Below, piece by piece: positions 58,876 to 64,000 of a stretch of DNA of 64,000 nt. The notes below the pieces were generated by a model. The model searched no databases. It was given only the letters and a program-made list of their open reading frames with translations, and was not told where the DNA came from. Each line of letters opens with the position of its first letter. The first letter of the stretch is position 1. The stretch lies in the NCBI GenBank assembly GCA_023955635.1, contig JAMXHR010000001.1, forward strand, positions 62,001-126,000. Reading direction: 5' to 3'. The DNA comes from Methanosarcina sp. ERenArc_MAG2 (GTDB lineage Archaea > Halobacteriota > Methanosarcinia > Methanosarcinales > Methanosarcinaceae). A program made the translations under genes and the position numbers.

Positions 58876-59808
58876 ATGGCCGTACTCCGACCCTATCTTT
58901 ACACAGGCGGCGTCCACAAGCATGGACTTTTAATTGAACTGCTGGAAGACCTGGGAGGCTACATAATCCAGAAAGTGATTACAGGGACTGAAGTCAACCT
59001 CATAATGCTTGTCCCTGAAAAAGATGTCCCGATAGTAAAAAAACAATCTGATGAACTGCTTGGGATTATTATAGAGGCTCCCCTTACTGGAGTCGAGATT
59101 GCAGTTGTTTCGCCAACCCTTGCCTCTCACCACCTTCCGCATTCGGCCTGTGATGTAGCAGAATATCTCCGCCACCCAGGCGCTAACACAAACATGATAG
59201 GACTTGCAAGAGGAATGGGGCGCAGAGTATCCCTATCCATGGATTACGAAAGGAAACTTATCAATGAACATGATATTGCAGTTTTCACATTCGGATCATT
59301 CAGTGATTGCATAATAAACAAGAAGCCAAAGCTCTTTGAAGGCATAGAAATACCGATAGTAGTTACAGGCGGGCCTGACCTGAAAACCGAGGACGTTCCC
59401 GGAGCAGACCTCTACGTTGGAAATATCGGAAGAACCTCTCACAGGTTAAGGAAAACAGAAGAGGTTAGCGCTCTTGATAACCTTAATGAAAAAGTTGGAA
59501 AGATTGCTGATAATATTCGTAAACAGCAGGCAAAAGACCCTCTCGCAGTGCTTCCTGCCAGAGCTATGAAGGAGATTGAAAACCAGGTCCCTGAAATCAG
59601 AACTGTGCTTTCGCCTGCCCCACTTACCCTCCAGCTTAACGGGCTCAGGGTCAAACTGCCTTATGATGAATTCCATGAAAGACTTGAAAAGCTGGAATTT
59701 GATGAGGGAGTCACACTTTCCGAGCTTGCAAATATTTCCAGATCAAAAATGAAAAATTATATATTGATAAAAATCAAATCTAAGTCTGACGTTGGTTTTG
59801 CAATTTGA
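58876..59808 (+). CDS. mmp7: methanogenesis marker protein 7
   Basis: A 310-residue protein. Motifs: LRPYLYTGGVHKHGLLIELLEDLGGYIIQK at the N-terminus, SPTLASHHLPHSACDVAEYLRHPGANTNMIGLARGMGRRVSLSMDYERKLINEHDIAVFTFGSFSDCIINKKPKLFEGIEIPIVVTGGP in the centre, and a helical C-terminal domain (YDEFHERLEKLEFDEGVTLSELANISRSKMKNYI). Cys in SACDV and SDCII could be cluster ligands. Mmp7 forms a tight pair with McrC and is part of the activation complex that carries complex Fe-S clusters towards F430. Last gene of the operon. Confidence 0.92.
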   Translation: MAVLRPYLYTGGVHKHGLLIELLEDLGGYIIQKVITGTEVNLIMLVPEKDVPIVKKQSDELLGIIIEAPLTGVEIAVVSPTLASHHLPHSACDVAEYLRHPGANTNMIGLARGMGRRVSLSMDYERKLINEHDIAVFTFGSFSDCIINKKPKLFEGIEIPIVVTGGPDLKTEDVPGADLYVGNIGRTSHRLRKTEEVSALDNLNEKVGKIADNIRKQQAKDPLAVLPARAMKEIENQVPEIRTVLSPAPLTLQLNGLRVKLPYDEFHERLEKLEFDEGVTLSELANISRSKMKNYILIKIKSKSDVGFAI

Positions 59809-59951
59809 CCCGGATTCTGTTGCGTTAAGAGTTATCAACTTTACATTTTTACTGGGTTTGTGTCTTTTCACTTATCCTTTAAACTGTAAAGCCTGACCAG
59901 GAAAACGGCGTCTGAGCCTCTTTCCACGTTAATATATGCTGGTGGTTTCGT

Positions 59952-60440
59952 ATGGAACTTGAGGATATTGTGGAAATTTTGAAAAAGGACCCTGAGAGAG
60001 CGGTTCCTGAGCTCCTTGAGGATGTTCGGAAGCAGTATGGTGAAGTTCCTTATATTATGAACTTCATGAAAGACCTTCCGGAAATTTTCATCCCGAAAAC
60101 ACTTTATGATAACTCCATAATGAGGGAATTCAAGAAACTCGACCCGGAAACAGTGGAACTTATTTCTATAGGTGTAGCTTCTGCCCTTCGCTGCGAGCAT
60201 TGCCTGAAAATGCATATTAGAGTCGCAAAAAGAAGAGGGATAAAGAAAGAAAAAATATTTTATGCTATTATGATAGCAGCATCCATTTCGAATGCCGCAG
60301 TACTTGCCGAAAGTACAAGGGCTCTTGCATCCGAATTTCCGGGTGATGGAAATGATGAAGAGGACGAAATGAAAAAAGAAGAAAACTGCTGTGATCCGAA
60401 CTGTGAGATATGCGATATCTCCAGAGCTACTATTAAATAA
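59952..60440 (+). CDS. carboxymuconolactone decarboxylase/AhpD-like protein with Cys-rich tail
   Basis: A 162-residue all-helical CMD-family protein. The redox motif is Cys81-x-x-Cys84 with His88 (ALRCEHCLKMHIRVAKRRG), the AhpD pattern for thiol-disulfide exchange. After the CMD domain a charged linker leads to a tail with CCDPNCEIC (four Cys in nine residues), unusual for the family and a possible metal or Fe-S site. It lies 143 bases after mmp7 in the same direction, with a TTAATATATG box before it, so it may have its own promoter. Role unknown; linkage to MCR activation is inference. Confidence 0.82.
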   Translation: MELEDIVEILKKDPERAVPELLEDVRKQYGEVPYIMNFMKDLPEIFIPKTLYDNSIMREFKKLDPETVELISIGVASALRCEHCLKMHIRVAKRRGIKKEKIFYAIMIAASISNAAVLAESTRALASEFPGDGNDEEDEMKKEENCCDPNCEICDISRATIK

Positions 60441-60681
60441 AGAAGTTCAGTAAATATATCAGTTCGATTTTTGTGAATTTTGTAAATTAAGTTTATCAGG
60501 ACTTAATTTAATTTTTCGAAAAATAATTTTCTCTGGCCGAAAGTTAATATAAATATAATCCATCAATATGTTCGGGACTTTTTCAACAGAATTTATATGA
60601 AACATAAAGCACTGTTACATTAGGTTTTAAGGGCCAAACGATCAGTTATTATGGAGGCCGGTTTATATTAATCAGAACATT

Positions 60682-61497
60682 GTGAATAAAATGAGGTTGT
60701 TTTTTGTGCTGTTATTGCTGGCACTTATTTTACCCACCGTTTCGGCCGCATCTGAAGCAAATCCAGAAAGGCTTTTAGACCATCCATGGGATCATTCTCC
60801 TATCACAGTATACATAGATAACAAAGATGTACCTGAACACTACAGTCCCACCTATTACACACAGATTGAAAAAGCTCTGGAATACTGGGAAGAAGGGGGA
60901 AACGGAAAGCTTGAATATACTCCTGTTTTTGAACTTGTTGATTCAAAAGAAGCTGATATCAATATCAGATGGGTCGAAAATCTGGAAAATATCGAAGGTG
61001 TTCCCTCAGGCGTTGCAGGCTATGCAAGCCCCAGCGTAGCAGATGGGCGATTTGTAAGAGTAAATATAGTGCTTGAGGCAGGAAACTACCAGGGGAAAGC
61101 CTGGCGCCAGTACGGCGATGCTACAATTCTTTCTATTACAAAGCATGAATTGGGGCACGCTCTGGGATTGGGGCACAGCAGCGACAGGCGAGACATTATG
61201 TATCCGGAATACGAGCAGAGAGATAATATAAATCCTATACTGCTGAGCAAATATGGAACCCTTCTGCGTGTGGCAGCTTTTGCAGCTCTGGTAATTCTCC
61301 TGTTCCTCGGGGTAAGCTGGCAATACAGCAGAAAAAAAGGAAAACACTTGAGGATAAGTATTTCAAGTAAAAAATTTATTCACAGTAAATCCGGATTAAA
61401 TCCCGAATTTGACAGAAGCATGTATTGTATAATGTATAAATGGGCTTCACGCGTCTGTTTTCTTCATACAATTCAGAGTTATATCTTGTGTTTTTAA
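60682..61497 (+). CDS. secreted matrixin-like (M10) zinc protease
   Basis: A 271-residue protein with a signal peptide (MRLFFVLLLLALILPTVSA; the ATG at 60691 is as likely as GTG 60682). The metzincin motif HELGHALGLGH starts at residue 155, followed by the Met-turn DIMYPEY, so zinc is bound by three His and the Glu is catalytic. A membrane helix follows (VAAFAALVILLFLGVSW) and then about 50 basic residues of odd composition ending YILCF, which may be native or a frameshift product. It would be anchored outside the cell by its C-terminal helix. No prodomain cysteine switch is seen. Confidence 0.85.
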   Translation: MNKMRLFFVLLLLALILPTVSAASEANPERLLDHPWDHSPITVYIDNKDVPEHYSPTYYTQIEKALEYWEEGGNGKLEYTPVFELVDSKEADINIRWVENLENIEGVPSGVAGYASPSVADGRFVRVNIVLEAGNYQGKAWRQYGDATILSITKHELGHALGLGHSSDRRDIMYPEYEQRDNINPILLSKYGTLLRVAAFAALVILLFLGVSWQYSRKKGKHLRISISSKKFIHSKSGLNPEFDRSMYCIMYKWASRVCFLHTIQSYILCF

Positions 61498-61596
61498 TTT
61501 TTGATATTTTTCATTTTTCCGAAAGATTCTGTGCCGACACAATGCATTTTTTGTAAGTAAATACTATATCAATTAGTAGAATCTGTCAAATTGGGG

Positions 61597-62032
61597 TTAA
61601 ATAGGCGACTCTGAAGGCTTTTTATTCTCTGTGACGAACCTTTTAAAGAAATCTTTGAAATAAACAGGAAGGGTGTCCATTCCCAGAATGCTATCAAGCG
61701 AGGTCCACGCATATTCCATATGTTCGTAGCTCAACTTTACATCAGCAATAAAGTACCCGCCATCATACACTATTGCGATCACCTTTTTTTCCGGAAGCTC
61801 AAAGGTAACATACCCTGCAATTTCCCCGGGGACAATTGAAATCCCGGTTTCCTCCCAGACCTCCCTAACGACAGCGTCTTGGAGGGTTTCTCCAGGGGCA
61901 AGTTTCCCCCGGCAGGTCCCATTTGCCCGGGTTAGTATGAGAGTTTTCCGAGCGCCTGAGAAGCAGGAATTTGCCTTTCTCATCCCGGAGAATGGCATAT
62001 ACAGAAATGATGTAAGATTTCTCCAGATTCAT
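61597..62032 (-). CDS. Nudix hydrolase, frameshifted
   Basis: A small Nudix protein of about 145 residues after repair. The minus strand from ATG 62032 reads MNLEKSYIISVYAILRDEKG, then KFLLLRRSENSHTNPGKWDLPG, and in another frame GKLAPGETLQDAVVREVWEETGI, the Nudix box with its REVxEETG metal-binding core. The frames meet at the G5 run (minus strand of about 61917-61921). DLPGGKLAPGE needs two extra G; loss of one G would also restore the frame. It hydrolyses a nucleoside diphosphate-X compound, possibly 8-oxo-dGTP or a sugar nucleotide; the substrate cannot be told. Monocistronic. Confidence 0.82.
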
Positions 62033-62447
62033 ACAATAATATGTGAGATTTCCCTGTCTTAAAGGCTGGCTCTTTTAAGATATTCAGAAAATGCCGCCTT
62101 AAAAGCATCTTTCAATATGCACTTTTTAAGGAGTAGCAGAGTTGCCTCAAAATTAAATAGACTGAAGCAATAAAAAAATGGCTCAAAAAAGACACATCGA
62201 AGAAAGAATCAATAGAGAAAAACAATAATCATAAAAGGTCGACAAAAAGGGTACTCTTTATTAATTTTCAAAGACGGTAATAAAATACTACGTAATAAAC
62301 TATTCTATATTAGCCCGAATAGGAAGACATATCTTCTTTTTTACTGATGTCTTTTTAGAGTTGGACTAAACACTCACTTTTCCAAGGATTCATGGAGTCA
62401 AATTCAGGTTTAAAGAATTCCTTTTTGAATTAAGGAGGCAAAATAAA
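62033..62447. other. spacer before the propeller/PKD protein
   Basis: About 415 AT-rich bases with no gene, RNA or repeat recognised. GGAGTCAAATTC and the final AAGGAGG belong to the leader of the next gene. Confidence 0.45.
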
Positions 62448-63743
62448 ATGAAAATTAACAAACGCCTGACAGTTTGGTTTGGAGCATTTTTTGTTTTTTT
62501 GATCATGACTATAGGGAATGGAGCTGCAGATCCGGCACAGGGCAAGGAAACCCGGATAACCACCAATGAGTCAGCTCAGTCGAACCCTGATATCTACAAA
62601 AACCTGATCGTGTGGCAGGATGAACGCAATGGAGATGAAAACGCAGATATCTACATGTACGACTTATCCACCTCAAAGGAAACCCGAATCACCAAAAGCG
62701 GATCAGCGATGGATCCTGCTATCTATGGCAACAGGATTGTGTGGATTGATGGTCGCAATGGAGGAAGCTTAGATGCAGATAGCTGGCCTGTTGGAAACTG
62801 GGATATCTACATGTATGACCTTTCCACCTCCACTGAATACCAGATAACAACTAATGAGTTAATGCAGAAAAATCCTGATATCTATGGTGACAGGGTCGTG
62901 TGGACAGATGAGCGCAATGGAAACTCAGATATCTACATGCAAAATCTTTCCACTTCCAAGCAAATTCGGATCACCACCAATGCATCAGAGCAGTATCATC
63001 CTAAAATTTACAGTAACACTATAGTGTGGGAAGATTTGCGCAATGGAAACGACGAAAATTTCAACTACGATATCTACATGTACGACCTCTCCACTTCCAC
63101 GGAAACCGGGATCGTTACAAATGAATTTTATCGGGAGCATACTGGTAATATCTACGGTAAAAAGATCGTGTATACGACTGAACCAGCAGGTGATCTTGTC
63201 TGGATGCATGACCTCTCTACTTCACAAGACACTTTGATCGCCGCCGATGCTTGGGGCCCGGATATCTACGGGGATAGGATAGTGTATCATGGAGGAGGAA
63301 CCGGGATGCCGATGCGTATGTACAATATCTCCACTTCCACGGAAACTGAGATAACCACCGACGATACAGGAACTAGTCCTGCTATCTACGGGAACAGAAT
63401 TGTGTGGGCTGATGACCGCAATGAAAACTACGATATCTACATGTTCACTCTCAGTTCAAGCCTTCCGGTTGCTGCATTCTCTGCATCCCCATCTTCAGGA
63501 AAAGCTCCATTGAAAGTAACATTTACTGACAAAAGTACAGCCTCGCCGACTAAATGGAGATGGAATTTTGGAGACGGAACAAAGTCATCAGTCAAGAATC
63601 CCAAACATACGTATTCAAAAACCGGAAACTATACGGTGTCACTTACAGCAACCAATTCTGCAGGCAGTAATACAACAACAAAAACAAATTACATAAAAGT
63701 GACCACAAATACAAGACCGGGTATATACTCAAAAAGCAAATAA
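62448..63743 (+). CDS. secreted TolB-like beta-propeller protein with a C-terminal PKD domain
   Basis: A 431-residue surface protein. After a signal peptide (LTVWFGAFFVFLIMTIGNGAADPA) come about seven propeller repeats of about 45 residues with the pattern NPDIYGxxIVWxDxRNGxxDIYMYDLSTSxETRIT. A PKD domain (about residues 340-415) carries VAAFSASPSSGKAPLKVTFTDKS, WNFGDGTKSSVKNPKHTY and YTVSLTATNSAGS. It ends NTRPGIYSKSK without a PGF-CTERM or membrane anchor, so it may be released or held by other surface proteins. AAGGAGG lies 8 bases before the ATG. Families like this are expanded in Methanosarcina and vary between strains. Confidence 0.9.
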   Translation: MKINKRLTVWFGAFFVFLIMTIGNGAADPAQGKETRITTNESAQSNPDIYKNLIVWQDERNGDENADIYMYDLSTSKETRITKSGSAMDPAIYGNRIVWIDGRNGGSLDADSWPVGNWDIYMYDLSTSTEYQITTNELMQKNPDIYGDRVVWTDERNGNSDIYMQNLSTSKQIRITTNASEQYHPKIYSNTIVWEDLRNGNDENFNYDIYMYDLSTSTETGIVTNEFYREHTGNIYGKKIVYTTEPAGDLVWMHDLSTSQDTLIAADAWGPDIYGDRIVYHGGGTGMPMRMYNISTSTETEITTDDTGTSPAIYGNRIVWADDRNENYDIYMFTLSSSLPVAAFSASPSSGKAPLKVTFTDKSTASPTKWRWNFGDGTKSSVKNPKHTYSKTGNYTVSLTATNSAGSNTTTKTNYIKVTTNTRPGIYSKSK

Positions 63744-64000
63744 ACCTTTATTAAAAAACAGATAAAAAATTCAAGGATAATGGGTAGTGGGGGGAGTTAT
63801 TTATCAGATATGACAGAACGAACACTTTCTTTTTATTCCAATTTGAGAGTGATTCTCCAGTTTTTTCAATAAGTTCCCCCACGATTTACTTTTTGACTCT
63901 TTTTAGTTCATTTGAAATTCTCAAGACCTCACTTTTACTTTTCTTGCGCCGAAACACCTTGATATTTCTATTTGGATTCGATTTGATCCAGCTCTAGTGC

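Overview
The window is a piece of a Methanosarcina-type methanogenic archaeon's chromosome. This is supported by a block of methanogenesis marker genes next to the methyl-coenzyme M reductase (MCR) activation protein A2, a tetrahydromethanopterin biosynthesis gene (beta-RFAP synthase), an AceP-type acetate transporter, archaeal mevalonate genes, a DUF1724 regulator, PGF-CTERM/DUF11 surface proteins, long AT-rich spacers and many insertion-sequence relics.

Layout. 1-2.9 kb: end of HMG-CoA synthase, thiolase and the DUF35 scaffold, then a CYTH protein. 3-4.5 kb: two tandem secreted paralogs. 4.5-8 kb: a cadC-cadA-HMA metal-resistance module with a near-textbook operator, beside a metG scrap. 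8.2-11.9 kb: methionyl-tRNA synthetase and an SppA protease. 12.6-19.1 kb: a 2.1-kilo-residue surface protein (NHL repeats, then 13 DUF11 repeats, then PGF-CTERM). 19.5-24.7 kb: a glycan operon (two GH57 paralogs, an ACT/V4R protein, a GH15 glucoamylase). 24.9-28.7 kb: a decayed IS1182-type element carrying a nested 252-bp MITE, and a methyltransferase. 28.8-30.3 kb: an HExxH protein and a CheY-like regulator. 31.9-38.4 kb: CbiMN, endonuclease III, an oxidoreductase split by an ISAzo13-type element, and PurH. 39.4-48.2 kb: DUF1724 regulator, UbiA-family protein, two dead transporters (AzgA, CDF), AceP, phosphoglycerate mutase, beta-RFAP synthase and FEN-1. 50.4-60.4 kb: presenilin-like protease, a HAD protein, A2, Mmp3, Mmp6, Mmp5, Mmp15, Mmp17, Mmp7 and a carboxymuconolactone-decarboxylase-like protein. 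60.7-63.7 kb: matrixin-like protease, Nudix protein and a beta-propeller/PKD surface protein.

The most striking technical feature is a window-wide pattern of reading-frame breaks, nearly all repaired by restoring one base to a homopolymer run. They hit genes that should be essential or conserved (purH, phosphoglycerate mutase twice, beta-RFAP synthase twice, nth, mmp3, cbiM, cadA, sppA, GH15, transposases). Assembly or base-calling deletion is the simplest explanation, so those genes are annotated as whole genes with a frameshift. True pseudogenes (AzgA permease, CDF transporter, split oxidoreductase, metG and YVTN scraps) show large deletions, insertions or isolated fragments.

The biologically most interesting block is 51.5-60.4 kb. 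A2, Mmp3, Mmp7 and Mmp17 are known members of the ATP-dependent complex that reduces the nickel of F430 in MCR. Here they lie with Mmp5, Mmp6, Mmp15, a HAD protein and a cysteine-rich CMD-like protein whose roles in that process are not established. A second candidate is the GH57/GH57/V4R/GH15 operon, in which one GH57 paralog has lost its predicted general acid/base residue.
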